This document shows, one piece after another, positions 45,565 through 53,984 of a stretch of DNA of 64,000 bases. The notes below the pieces were generated by a model, which worked only from the letters and a program-made list of their open reading frames with translations, did not search any database and was not told the origin of the DNA. The DNA is from Mycolicibacterium rhodesiae (GTDB lineage Bacteria > Actinomycetota > Actinomycetes > Mycobacteriales > Mycobacteriaceae). Each line of letters opens with the position of its first letter. Position 1 is the stretch's first letter. The DNA is taken from the NCBI RefSeq assembly GCF_002086695.1, contig NZ_MVIH01000002.1, positions 620,001-684,000 of the forward strand, written 5' to 3'. A program made the translations under genes and the position numbers.

Positions 45565-45860
45565 GGTGATTCCTCCCGGGAGATGTCGTGCGTTGTTGCC
45601 CCAAGAGTTCCGTGCACGGGGGTGCAGACACATCGACGGTGGCACCCACGTCGCGCCGCCCGCTGTCCGCCAATCGGTGTACCGGCTAGCAGGTATCGGG
45701 GCGCCAGCGGCCCCGCATCCGTCGAGCGTGCGGGTTGCCGGTGACGCTGATCCGAAATCGCGACGACAATCCCCACTCTCGGCGAGGGCGTTACGTGCCA
45801 CGACGGCGGCGATGATTCCGCTGGGCAACTGGATCGCCCACCAGGTGTAACCGCCGAAAG
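45565..45860. other. Non-coding or decayed region upstream of the cutinase
   Basis: These 296 bases hold no convincing gene. On the minus strand the frame leading into the cutinase is open and reads GGYTWWAIQLPSGIIAAVVARNAL near its start, which looks like a scrap of membrane-protein sequence. It has no start signal or family pattern. It may be promoter DNA plus a relic. Confidence 0.35.
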
Positions 45861-46154
45861 CTAAGTGACCCAGCGGTCGACGAGAGCCGCCCATCGTCGC
45901 GAGATGGTCTTGTCCAGCAGGTCTCGTCGGCGGCGGGTGTTCACGTCGTCGGGTTCGATCGCGCCGATCGTCAGCCGCGCCATCTCGTCGAGGAGATCAC
46001 GCTCCAGCCCGAAGCTGAGCAGGATGTCGAGATCGGTGTCGGTGTCGAGCTCATCGGGCAGCGTCGAGCGGGCCAGCAGGACGGCGGCGTTCTCCTCGCC
46101 TGCCTCCAACAGCATGGCGACCAGGCCGGTCTTGGCGACCTTCACGGACAGCAA
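45861..46154 (-). CDS. Small hypothetical protein coupled to an amidohydrolase
   Basis: This protein of up to 97 residues is mostly helical and acidic (LDTDTDLDILLSFGLERDLLDEMARLTIGAIEPDD), with a basic end (TRRRRDLLDKTISRRWAAL). The start is TTG at 46154 immediately after the amidohydrolase stop, or GTG at 46145. I do not recognise it. It may be a partner or chaperone of the amidohydrolase. Confidence 0.6.
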   Translation of the reverse strand: MLSVKVAKTGLVAMLLEAGEENAAVLLARSTLPDELDTDTDLDILLSFGLERDLLDEMARLTIGAIEPDDVNTRRRRDLLDKTISRRWAALVDRWVT

Positions 46155-47348
46155 CTACACCGGGCGGCGAACTGACAACTCGATACCATTGTCCCGCATG
46201 ACTTTCCGGCACTGTTCGGGCGTGTAATCGAAGTTCTGCAGGTCTTTGATGTAGGACGCCGGCTCGGCCAGGCCTTCGACGTGTGGATAGTCCGACCCCA
46301 TGAGGATGTGCTCGGCACCCATTAGTTTGAGCAGGCTGGCCAGTTCGTCCTCGTAGAAAGGTGACACCCAGACGTGGCGTCTGAATGTCTCGCGCGGATC
46401 CTCTTTGTAGATGAACGGAATCTGGCCCCACGACTTGGTCAGCTTCTCGAAGAGATGGAACACCCACGTCGATCCGCTTTCGATACAGGCCATCCGCAGA
46501 TTCGGGAATCGCAGGAACAACCCGTTGTGCAGATGGTTGGCGAACGTGTCCTGGATAGCATCGCCGCTGAACAGGCTCCGGAAGCCCAGCAGCGCGTTGA
46601 ACGACATCATGTAGTCCGACTCGCCCCACGCCGGCATGAACTTCGAGTAGTAGGTCTCCCCGGAGTGGTAGCACACCGTGATCCCGGAATCATTGGCCAG
46701 CTGCCAGAATTCGTCGAACATCGGATCGCCGGGCGGACGCATGCCGACCTCGGTGGTGATCGGGCCGGGGATCATGACGATGAAACGCGCGTCGCGGCCG
46801 AGCGCCCACTCGAGCTCGCGCACTGCTTCGGCCGGGCGGCACATGGTGATGTAGGGCGCGGTGAAAATCCGCTCCTGGTAGGCGAATCCCCAGTCATCGT
46901 CGAGCCAGCGGTTGAAAGCCTTGAATGTAGCGACCGTCGCGTCGAAGTCGGGGAGCAGCGCCTGCTCCATCCCGACTCCGAGGGTAGGCAGCATGATGCA
47001 GCCCTGCATGCCCTGGGCATCCATGGCCGCCAGCCGCGCGTCACGGTTGCGGTATTCGGGCCGGATCGGTTCCAGCTCGCCGAACAGCGAGTTCAGGTCC
47101 GAACCATGAGGATTGCGGCCGCGGAAGTATTCGTCGAGGGCACCGGGCTTGCCCACCGGATCGAACGTCGGGTTGGGGATGAACCGATTGACCCTGCCAC
47201 CGACCAGCAGTCGCTGCCGGCCGTCGAGCTGTGCCCACTGGATGGCGCGCTTCTTGAGTTTCGGGTCGATGTAGCGGGTGAACGCGTCCTCGGCCTCGTA
47301 ATAGTGGTTGTCACAGTCGAAGAACGTGAACGGCAGCGCAGTGGTCAT
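46155..47348 (-). CDS. Amidohydrolase 2 family metal-dependent hydrolase
   Basis: This 397-residue protein has the PF04909 TIM-barrel. DCDNHYYEAEDAFTRY keeps the N-terminal D-x-D-x-H metal segment. VCYHSGETYYSKF carries the mid-barrel His, and MGSDYPHVEG the C-terminal Asp/His. The family includes decarboxylases and hydrolases. AAAGGA lies upstream of the ATG. With the fused FadE and the second amidohydrolase it forms a minus-strand cluster (47366-50456) suited to degradation of a lipid or ring-derived CoA ester. Confidence 0.88.
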   Translation of the reverse strand: MTTALPFTFFDCDNHYYEAEDAFTRYIDPKLKKRAIQWAQLDGRQRLLVGGRVNRFIPNPTFDPVGKPGALDEYFRGRNPHGSDLNSLFGELEPIRPEYRNRDARLAAMDAQGMQGCIMLPTLGVGMEQALLPDFDATVATFKAFNRWLDDDWGFAYQERIFTAPYITMCRPAEAVRELEWALGRDARFIVMIPGPITTEVGMRPPGDPMFDEFWQLANDSGITVCYHSGETYYSKFMPAWGESDYMMSFNALLGFRSLFSGDAIQDTFANHLHNGLFLRFPNLRMACIESGSTWVFHLFEKLTKSWGQIPFIYKEDPRETFRRHVWVSPFYEDELASLLKLMGAEHILMGSDYPHVEGLAEPASYIKDLQNFDYTPEQCRKVMRDNGIELSVRRPV

Positions 47349-47365
47349 GGCTCGGTCCTTTCCAA

Positions 47366-49582
47366 CTATTTCCGCGGCAAGCCAAGAATCATCGAGGCGA
47401 TGATGGTCAGCTGAATCTCTGCCGTGCCGCCGCCGATGAGCTCGGACGGCATGTCGAAGTAGGGGCTGATCACCGGGGGGTCCGAATCCTCAAGCATGGC
47501 AAGGCGTCCGGTGAGACTCAAGGTGGCTGTGGAGGCGCGGCGCAGCAGTAGCACCATCGCGTACTTGGCGATGCTCGACGTCGGTCCGGGTCCCTGCCCT
47601 TGCACCAGTCGCAACGTCTCGCGCAGGACCATCGCCTTGATGGCGGTGGTGTGCGCTTCGATTCCGCCCAGCGCCTGCAGGACGGTGTCGTGATCGGGCC
47701 CGTCGGCGTCGGCCACCCGCCGCAGGGCTTCGGACCGATCGAGGTTGACGTAGTTGCCGATCGCCGTGCGTTCGACGGCCATGGTGGCCACGGCCAGGTC
47801 CCAGCCTTGGCCGGGTTCGCCGACCAGCATGTCGTCGGGGATGAAGACGTCCGTCAGGAAGACCTCGTTGAAGTCGAAGTGTCCGCTGGCTTGCTTGATC
47901 GGGCTGATCTCGATGCCGGGGGAGGACATGTCGACCAGGAAGTAGCTGATCCCGCCGTGTTTCGATGCGTCCGGGTCGGTGCGGGCCAGCATCGCGCCGA
48001 ACTGGGCGACGTGCGCCGACGAGGTCCAGATCTTGTGCCCGTTGACCAGCCAGCCGCCATCGACTTTCGCAGCGCGCGTGGTCAGCGACGCGAGGTCAGA
48101 GCCGGCGCCCGGTTCACTGAACAGCTGGCACCAGCGCTCGGTGCCGCGCAGCATCGGCCACGCGAATCGTTCGCGCTGTGAGTCGGTTCCGCTGTCGAGG
48201 ATCGTCGGCAGGATCCACTCTGCGATGTTGAGCGAGGGGCGCACGAGATCGGGGCGCTTGTCGAATTCCTCGGTGATGATCACCTGCTGTACCGGTGTGG
48301 CCCCAACGCCCCAGGGGGCGGGCAGGTGCGGGGCGACCAAACCGGCGTCGGCCAGCAGGTTCCGTTGCGATCCGTAGGCCAGCCCGGGTGCGCGACGATC
48401 GTCGGTAGGCGTCTCGTTCCGCAGTTCCATGGCCTGGTCGAGCGTCTTCACGAGGCCGGCGCGGAACTCCGACTCGACATCGTCGCCGAGAGTGATTGCG
48501 GTAGAGCGCTTCAGCGTGCGGGACAGTTCACCTGCCTCCCGCGCCCACCGTGGCGACGGTCCCAGCGATGCGGCCAGGCTGGTGGCGCGCCGCCAATACA
48601 GATGGGTGTCGTGTTCCCAGGTGTAGCCGATCGCGCCGAACATCAACAGCGCGTCCAGCATCAGGTCGGGGCCGGCGCACACCGCCATCAACGCGGCCGA
48701 GGCGGCGGCCAGCCGGTGCTGCTCGATGCTCTCGTCGATCGCGCGCACCGCATCCCATGCCGACGCCGAGGCCAGCTCCGCGTTCACCAGCAGCACGGCG
48801 GCTTTGTGTTGGAGGGCCTGGAACGACCCGACGGGCTTGCCGAACTGTTCGCGGGTGCGGATGTAGTTCACCGCGGTCTCGACGCCCTTGCGTACCGTGC
48901 CTGCCGAAGCGCACGCGGTCAGCGCCGCGACGACGCAACGAGCGCGTTCGGTCTCGATGCCCGATATCCGCTGATCCACGGTCACCGGATAGCTGTCGAG
49001 CACCAGCACGCCGACGTCGGTGCTCAGGTCGGTGCCACGCTGCTGCTCGACGGCGATGTCCGGTCCCGCCGACAGGCCGAACCACAACTCGTTCCCGTCC
49101 TCGGCGTGTACCGCCAGCAGGATGCGCTGCGCGGCAATCAGTCCCAGCGTGCTGTCGATCGATCCGGTCAATCGCCAGCCGCCGCCGTCGGGGATCGCCC
49201 GCACACCGGAGTCTTCGGGCAGCACCACCGCAGCCGTCACCCCACCGGCGAGATCGGACAGCAGCGTCGCCGCCGACTCGTCGGCCAGGCAGGCCACCGC
49301 ACCGGCCGACACCGTGCTCAGCAGCGGGCCGGGCAGCAGGGCCGCGGACGCGGCCTCGATGACGCACGCAGTGTCGGTGAGCGTGCCACCCTGGCCGCCG
49401 GCCTCCTCGGGGAGGTGCACCGCGTGGAAGCCGTGTGCGGTGAATTCCTCCCACCAGGTGGGCAATTCGCCGGCCGCGATCGAGTCGAGTGAGGCCCGTG
49501 TCTTGTCGATCGGGGCATGCCGGGCCGCGAACTGGGTCACGGCCTCGGTCAGCTGCTCCTGCTCGATCGTGATCGCCAACAC
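47366..49582 (-). CDS. Fused double acyl-CoA dehydrogenase (FadE)
   Basis: This 738-residue protein contains two acyl-CoA dehydrogenase domains, ~1-370 and ~390-738. The first half has VNYIRTREQFGKPVGSFQALQHKAA and FGAIGYTWEHDTHLYWRRA. The second has LFSEPGAGSDLASL, WTSSAHVAQFGAMLART and IGGGTAEIQLTIIASMILGLPRK. Mycobacteria use such paired FadE proteins for sterol and branched acyl-CoA oxidation. It starts with GTG 4 bases after the amidohydrolase stop at 49587, so the genes are coupled. The substrate is unknown. Confidence 0.93.
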   Translation of the reverse strand: MLAITIEQEQLTEAVTQFAARHAPIDKTRASLDSIAAGELPTWWEEFTAHGFHAVHLPEEAGGQGGTLTDTACVIEAASAALLPGPLLSTVSAGAVACLADESAATLLSDLAGGVTAAVVLPEDSGVRAIPDGGGWRLTGSIDSTLGLIAAQRILLAVHAEDGNELWFGLSAGPDIAVEQQRGTDLSTDVGVLVLDSYPVTVDQRISGIETERARCVVAALTACASAGTVRKGVETAVNYIRTREQFGKPVGSFQALQHKAAVLLVNAELASASAWDAVRAIDESIEQHRLAAASAALMAVCAGPDLMLDALLMFGAIGYTWEHDTHLYWRRATSLAASLGPSPRWAREAGELSRTLKRSTAITLGDDVESEFRAGLVKTLDQAMELRNETPTDDRRAPGLAYGSQRNLLADAGLVAPHLPAPWGVGATPVQQVIITEEFDKRPDLVRPSLNIAEWILPTILDSGTDSQRERFAWPMLRGTERWCQLFSEPGAGSDLASLTTRAAKVDGGWLVNGHKIWTSSAHVAQFGAMLARTDPDASKHGGISYFLVDMSSPGIEISPIKQASGHFDFNEVFLTDVFIPDDMLVGEPGQGWDLAVATMAVERTAIGNYVNLDRSEALRRVADADGPDHDTVLQALGGIEAHTTAIKAMVLRETLRLVQGQGPGPTSSIAKYAMVLLLRRASTATLSLTGRLAMLEDSDPPVISPYFDMPSELIGGGTAEIQLTIIASMILGLPRK

Positions 49583-49586
49583 TGCG

Positions 49587-50456
49587 TTAGTTCTCCAGTC
49601 CTAGAATTCGAGCGGCATTGCCGTACAGGAACTTCGGCCAGACCTCGTCTTTGAACGGCACCTTGGGCAGATCACTGAAGATGCGTTCCAGCGACAGGCC
49701 CATCGGGAAGTAGCCGGCGTAGATGATCTTGTCGGCGCCGCGGGTGTTCGCGTAGTCGATGATTTCCCTGGGGTAGTACTTGGGCGCGAACGCCGATGTC
49801 GAGTAGTACAGGTTTGGCCACTTGAGCATCAGCTTGACCGCGAGGTCCTGCCAGGGCTCGCACCCGTGACGGGTGACGAAGACCAGGTCGGGGAAGTCGA
49901 ACATCACGATGTCGATCCGCGAAACCTCCTGCGGCGCCATCGGAATGCGTGGCCCGGGGACACCGGCGCAGCAGAAGATGGGGAGGCCGAGTTCGACGCA
50001 GGTCGCGTAGACCGGGTACATCTTCGGGTCGTCGATCGGCACTTGAGGGAAGGTGCCCGACGGGAAGCACGACACGGCGCGGATGCCGTACGTCTCGTAC
50101 TCCCGGCGGATGTTGTTGACGGTGCCCATGACGTCGTTCGGGTCGTTGACATTGCCCGAGGCGATGAACCGATCCGGAAACATCTTGAGCGCCAGCTCTG
50201 CCGCGGAGCCCTCGCTCACACCGATCATCGACTTCTCGATACCGAATCGGTCCATCTGTTGCAGCAGCAGCGACACCGGGTCGTCGGTAGGCAGTCCCTT
50301 GGGCACGTCTTTGAACATGTACTCGACCGGAAAGTCGAAGTCCTCTTTGGACTCGCGATCTTTGGTCTGCTTCCGGATGAAGTCGTACTGAGCGGTCCCC
50401 TCGTGCGGGAATCCGATCATCGTGTCGATCACCGGCAGACCGACCGGTCCGGCCAT
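49587..50456 (-). CDS. Amidohydrolase-like protein with degenerate metal site
   Basis: This 289-residue PF04909-type barrel protein starts MAGPVGLPVIDTMIGFPHEG. The usual D-x-H-x-H of metal-dependent members is replaced by VIDTMIGFP, and the C-terminal GSDYPH by YAGYFP. VTRHGCEPW near 205 retains a His. It may be catalytically altered or non-metal dependent. GGGAGGA lies just before the ATG at 50456. It is the first gene of the FadE operon and is divergent from a TetR gene, separated by a 17-bp dyad. Confidence 0.82.
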   Translation of the reverse strand: MAGPVGLPVIDTMIGFPHEGTAQYDFIRKQTKDRESKEDFDFPVEYMFKDVPKGLPTDDPVSLLLQQMDRFGIEKSMIGVSEGSAAELALKMFPDRFIASGNVNDPNDVMGTVNNIRREYETYGIRAVSCFPSGTFPQVPIDDPKMYPVYATCVELGLPIFCCAGVPGPRIPMAPQEVSRIDIVMFDFPDLVFVTRHGCEPWQDLAVKLMLKWPNLYYSTSAFAPKYYPREIIDYANTRGADKIIYAGYFPMGLSLERIFSDLPKVPFKDEVWPKFLYGNAARILGLEN

Positions 50457-50506
50457 GGCGTCCTCCCATCCCAAAAGATCGGCGGAGTGCCGCCGCGACC
50501 ATCATA

Positions 50507-50523
50507 GTGAAACACGGTTCTAC
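50507..50523. promoter_or_regulatory. Candidate TetR operator of the FadE operon
   Basis: GTGAAACACGGTTCTAC is an imperfect dyad of the form GT-RR-AAC-N3-GTT-YY-AC, 50 bases before the amidohydrolase start. It lies in the divergent promoter region shared with the TetR gene. Confidence 0.5.
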
Positions 50524-50644
50524 CTTGTGTCAACCCGCTAGCTGGCGTTACATCCCCGTTCTCGACTAGTTTGTCGTACTATCGCAGAAGACCGTTCTGG
50601 GCCGAATCGGAGGTGACATCGTCAACACGCCAGCTCCCGATTTG

Positions 50645-51253
50645 ATGTCGCCGGCAGGCCGGATCATCCCGTTGTCGGATATGACCAGCGGTCAGCTCGC
50701 CCGTCGCGCGAAGATCATCGAAGAGGTGATCGATCTGATCGGTGCGGTCGGGGCCGACGCGGTCCAGATGCGAGATGTGGCTCAGCGCGCCGGGGTCGCT
50801 CTGGCCACCCTGTATCGATACTTCAGCTCCAAAGAGAATCTGCTCGCCGCCGCATTGGCAGACTGGCAGAAGCGGTTGACCCGCCGCATGCTGTCCGGCG
50901 GCGGCCCCGCCGACGGCGACCCGCTTCCCGCGGTTCTGGACTACCTGCGCCGCGCCCAGCGTGCGTTCAACCGTAACCCCGCCATGACCGCCTTGATGCT
51001 GCAGATGATGACGTCGACCGATCCCGAGGTGCGTTCGTCGATCGATCAGATGGAGCGCACCAACGTCGAGCTGTACAACCGTCTGCTGGCCGGGGTCGCG
51101 CCCGAGTTGATCCCCCAGGTGAGTTTCGGCCTCAACGCCGCGCTGAGCGCCGCGCTGGCCGGCTTGCGCGCTGGACGACTGACATTGGACGAATCGCTGA
51201 ATCACGTGGAGTGGGTGGCCCGCGTGTTGCTCGCCGAGGCGCAGCGCGCGTAG
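50645..51253 (+). CDS. TetR-family transcriptional regulator
   Basis: This 202-residue TetR protein has the helix-turn-helix RRAKIIEEVIDLIGAVGADAVQMRDVAQRAGVALATLYRYFSSKENLLAAAL (~20-70). The ligand domain contains FNRNPAMTALMLQMMTSTDPEVRSS, a segment shared by KstR-like regulators of sterol/lipid catabolism. The ATG at 50645 is used; a TTG at 50642 is adjacent. No clear Shine-Dalgarno is seen. The neighbouring divergent FadE operon is the obvious target. Confidence 0.88.
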   Translation: MSPAGRIIPLSDMTSGQLARRAKIIEEVIDLIGAVGADAVQMRDVAQRAGVALATLYRYFSSKENLLAAALADWQKRLTRRMLSGGGPADGDPLPAVLDYLRRAQRAFNRNPAMTALMLQMMTSTDPEVRSSIDQMERTNVELYNRLLAGVAPELIPQVSFGLNAALSAALAGLRAGRLTLDESLNHVEWVARVLLAEAQRA

Positions 51254-51276
51254 TTCTGCGGCTAGGCTCGAGCGAT

Positions 51277-51897
51277 ATGACGTTGTCTGCTCAGTTGTGG
51301 TCGCGCAATGCCGATCTGGCCGCCGATATCCTGGCGCACCCGTTTGTCCGCGGTATCGCCGATGGCTCGTTGCCGCGCCGACGCTTCGCCGCATACATCG
51401 CCCAGGACGCGTTCTTCCTCGAATCCTTCGCCCGCGCATATGCATTGGCGTTGGTTCATAGTCCGGACACCTCGACGCTGCTTGTTCTGGCCGATCTGAT
51501 CGCCGGGGTTCGCGAGGAATTGGGACTGCACGCGTCCTACGCCAGCTCCTGGGAGATCGACATGGCATGCGTCGAACCGCTTGCGGCCACCAGCTCGTAC
51601 ACCGAGTTCCTTCTCGCGACCGCGGCGTCGCGACCGCCAGAGGTCACCTATGCGGCGATGACGCCGTGTATGCGACTGTACGCGTGGCTCGGTCAATCGC
51701 TGGACGCCGACTCGGCCGGACCGTACGCGCAGTGGGTACAGGCATACGGCGCACCGGAATTCGACGCAATCGCCCGCCAGTTGGAGAACCTGCTCGACGA
51801 ACAGTCACCGGACACTGCCGAGGTGCGCAACGCGTACCGCCGCGCGATGCGGCTGGAACTGGCGTTCTTCGAAGCGGCCAACAACACCGACACCTGA
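51277..51897 (+). CDS. tenA: TenA / thiaminase-2 family protein
   Basis: This 206-residue all-helical protein has SLPRRRFAAYIAQDAFFLESFARAYALAL near the N-terminus. The MTPCMRLYAWLG segment near 130-142 contains the putative catalytic cysteine of the TenA_C type. EFDAIARQLENLLDE and RRAMRLELAFFEAA follow. TenA salvages thiamine degradation products by hydrolysing aminopyrimidine. No TPP riboswitch lies upstream; only 23 bases separate it from the TetR stop, so it is likely in the TetR transcript. Its link to thiamine is family knowledge, not a local observation. Confidence 0.88.
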   Translation: MTLSAQLWSRNADLAADILAHPFVRGIADGSLPRRRFAAYIAQDAFFLESFARAYALALVHSPDTSTLLVLADLIAGVREELGLHASYASSWEIDMACVEPLAATSSYTEFLLATAASRPPEVTYAAMTPCMRLYAWLGQSLDADSAGPYAQWVQAYGAPEFDAIARQLENLLDEQSPDTAEVRNAYRRAMRLELAFFEAANNTDT

Positions 51898-51915
51898 CCG
51901 GTCGCGCGACCGCCG

Positions 51916-52794
51916 TCAGAAGTCGGCGGGATCAGGCCGTTCGACCGAGCGCGGGGAGAGGCCCAGTCGACGCACGTGCTGGGCGACGTCGCGCAGAGGC
52001 GCCACCCAGACATCCGAGCACGACACCACGTGCTCGACCAATTCCTCCAACGCCGCCGCCCGTGATGGCCGTCCCGACAGGAAAGGATGGTTGGTCAGCA
52101 CGAAGCAGCCTCCGACTGCGCGCAGGCCCTCGAACTCCAGCCGCCAGATCTCGGCGGCCTTGCGCGGGCTCTCGATCAGCCCGCTGCCCGAGATCTCCGG
52201 TAGGTAGCAGTACTGCTCCCAATCGTCGAGCGCCCATTGCACCGGAATCTCGACGAGGCTGCTGCCGGTGGCGCCCACCCGCAGCTCGTAGGGATAGTCG
52301 GCGTCCATCAGGCTGGTGTCGTACAGGAAGCCCCGCTCGGCCAACAATTCTGGTGAGTGCCAGTTCAATTCCCACATGGGAGCCCGAAAGCCAACCGGAG
52401 CCTCACCGGTCAGCGCGGCCAGCACATCGGTGCCGCGGTCCAGGATGACTCCCTCTTGCTCGGGCGTCATGCCGGTGAGGACCTCGTGAAGATAGCCGTG
52501 GTGTGCGACCTCGTGGCCGCCGTCGACGATGGCGCGCACCACATCTGGATAGCGGACCGCGGTGTAGCCCGGGACGAAGAACGTCGAGCGGACATCGTGT
52601 CGCGCCAGCAGCGCGAGCAGACGGGGCACACCGACGAGCGGCCCATAGGCCTGGTGGGACATCACCGACATTCGATCGGCATGCGCCGCATCGATGTTCA
52701 AGACGACGGACTCGGCGTCGATGTCGAACGTGAAGCACGCGGCGGCCCGCTTGCCCGCTGGCCACGCGACTGGCTCGGCCGGTGTCACGCTCAT
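51916..52794 (-). CDS. Polysaccharide deacetylase (NodB-fold), probably cytosolic
   Basis: This 292-residue protein has the NodB homology domain. AACFTFDIDAES near 20-30 carries the catalytic Asp pair, HEVAHHGYLHE near 95-105 the metal-binding His residues, and PVGFRAPMWELN motif 3. SFFVPGY-type STFFVPGY is also present. It lacks a signal peptide, so it is closer to allantoinase/PuuE-like amidases or cytosolic deacetylases than to cell-wall PgdA. It is 51 bases downstream of the Lrp-type gene on the same strand and convergent with TenA. The metabolic link is unclear. Confidence 0.85.
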   Translation of the reverse strand: MSVTPAEPVAWPAGKRAAACFTFDIDAESVVLNIDAAHADRMSVMSHQAYGPLVGVPRLLALLARHDVRSTFFVPGYTAVRYPDVVRAIVDGGHEVAHHGYLHEVLTGMTPEQEGVILDRGTDVLAALTGEAPVGFRAPMWELNWHSPELLAERGFLYDTSLMDADYPYELRVGATGSSLVEIPVQWALDDWEQYCYLPEISGSGLIESPRKAAEIWRLEFEGLRAVGGCFVLTNHPFLSGRPSRAAALEELVEHVVSCSDVWVAPLRDVAQHVRRLGLSPRSVERPDPADF

Positions 52795-52845
52795 ATCCGG
52801 CGGACCCGCCGACGGTGCTCCCAGGTCATGCTCGTAGATGATGGC

Positions 52846-53841
52846 CTATCTCCGAGCCGGACGCATGCTCAGCAGCCGGCCGTGCGAGATCAGCGAGCCC
52901 GCTTGCTTGAGCCGCTGCGTTCGTACGGCGACGTCGTACCCCTGCACATGGCGGACTTTCCCCAGCTGGTCGGTGATGTAGCGGTGCAGGTGATCGACAT
53001 CGCGCGCAATCACGACCGCCAGCAGGTTATGGGGTCCGCTCACGGCGATCACCGAGGCGATCTCGGCATGTGCGAGAAGCTGTTCGGCGACACCTGTCAG
53101 GTCGAGGGGTGTCACTGCCATCCAAATCAGGGCATGGACACCGAAGCCCAACCGTTCGGTGAGCACGTCGACGTCATAGGTCAGGGTGCCCGCTGATTCC
53201 ATCGCCGCGATGCGTCGTTTGACTCGGGCCGGCGACCAGCCGGTCAACTCGGCCAGCTGTGCGTGGGCGATCCGACCATCTTGTGACAGTGCTTCCAGCA
53301 GGGGAAGATCCTCGCTGCCCGGCGGGACCACACCACCGGACCGTTCGGGTCGAACGTCCACCAGGGCCGCGGTCTGCGCGGCGGTGAGGGTGTGTCCGTA
53401 GCCGGTCCAGACCGCACCGGAGGAGTCGCCGAAGACGTGCAGCACCAGATCGACCGTCATGCTCAAAACCGCCGACGTGCGAGGCAGGCGATGCAGGATC
53501 CCGTCGCTGTCCTCGGCCAGCGGTGCTCGAACGATGCACACCAGCTCGGTTGATCCGGACAACACGTTGACGTGGGTGACTTCCGGTCGCTGGGTGAGCG
53601 CCTCGGCCACGTTCGGCAGTGTGTCGGGCCTGGCTCGCAGTCGAACGACCCACTGACACTCGCCGTACACCTGGGGATTCACCATCCCGATCACGCGGAT
53701 CGCACCGTCACGGCGCATAGCGCGATACCGGCGTGCGACGGTGTGTTCGGGAACGCCCAGCACGTCACCGATTCGTCGAAACCAGACGCGTGGGGACAGT
53801 TGAAGCGCGTGCAGAATCTTGCCGTCCAGCGGGGCCGTCAT
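52846..53841 (-). CDS. Duplicated Lrp/AsnC-type regulator
   Basis: This 331-residue protein contains two Lrp-like units in one chain. The first helix-turn-helix is LDGKILHALQLSPRVWFRRIGDVLGVPEHTVARRYRAM. The second is EDLPLLEALSQDGRIAHAQLAELTGWSPARVKRRIAAM at ~175-215. Each is followed by an RAM-like ligand domain. The normal family length is about 150, so this is a tandem duplication or fusion that could act as a pseudodimer. It is upstream of the deacetylase and divergent from an LLM gene. Confidence 0.88.
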   Translation of the reverse strand: MTAPLDGKILHALQLSPRVWFRRIGDVLGVPEHTVARRYRAMRRDGAIRVIGMVNPQVYGECQWVVRLRARPDTLPNVAEALTQRPEVTHVNVLSGSTELVCIVRAPLAEDSDGILHRLPRTSAVLSMTVDLVLHVFGDSSGAVWTGYGHTLTAAQTAALVDVRPERSGGVVPPGSEDLPLLEALSQDGRIAHAQLAELTGWSPARVKRRIAAMESAGTLTYDVDVLTERLGFGVHALIWMAVTPLDLTGVAEQLLAHAEIASVIAVSGPHNLLAVVIARDVDHLHRYITDQLGKVRHVQGYDVAVRTQRLKQAGSLISHGRLLSMRPARR

Positions 53842-53947
53842 GTCGATAACGGTACGTAAAGGCTGACTCCGCTGCCGATATCTGCGGCATTGGTGCTCTG
53901 TTGTGGTGGATTCGCACCGGTTGCCCCGACACTGGGCTCACTGGACG

Positions 53948-53965
53948 GGCCACGCGGACGTGGCC
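53948..53965 (+). promoter_or_regulatory. Stem-loop in the leader of the LLM gene
   Basis: GGCCACG-CGGA-CGTGGCC is a perfect 7-bp stem with a 4-base loop. It ends 11 bases before the GGAGG ribosome-binding site (53976-53980) and 20 bases before the ATG at 53985. It could affect translation or RNA stability. Confidence 0.45.
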
Positions 53966-53984
53966 GATGGAATCGGAGGATGTC

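Noticed and set aside
45565-45894. N-terminal extension of the cutinase reading frame to 45894
   Set aside because: The signal peptide and a GGGAGGA site both support the ATG at 45564.
51254-51276. TPP riboswitch in front of tenA
   Set aside because: Only 23 bases separate tenA from the TetR stop, too short for a TPP aptamer.
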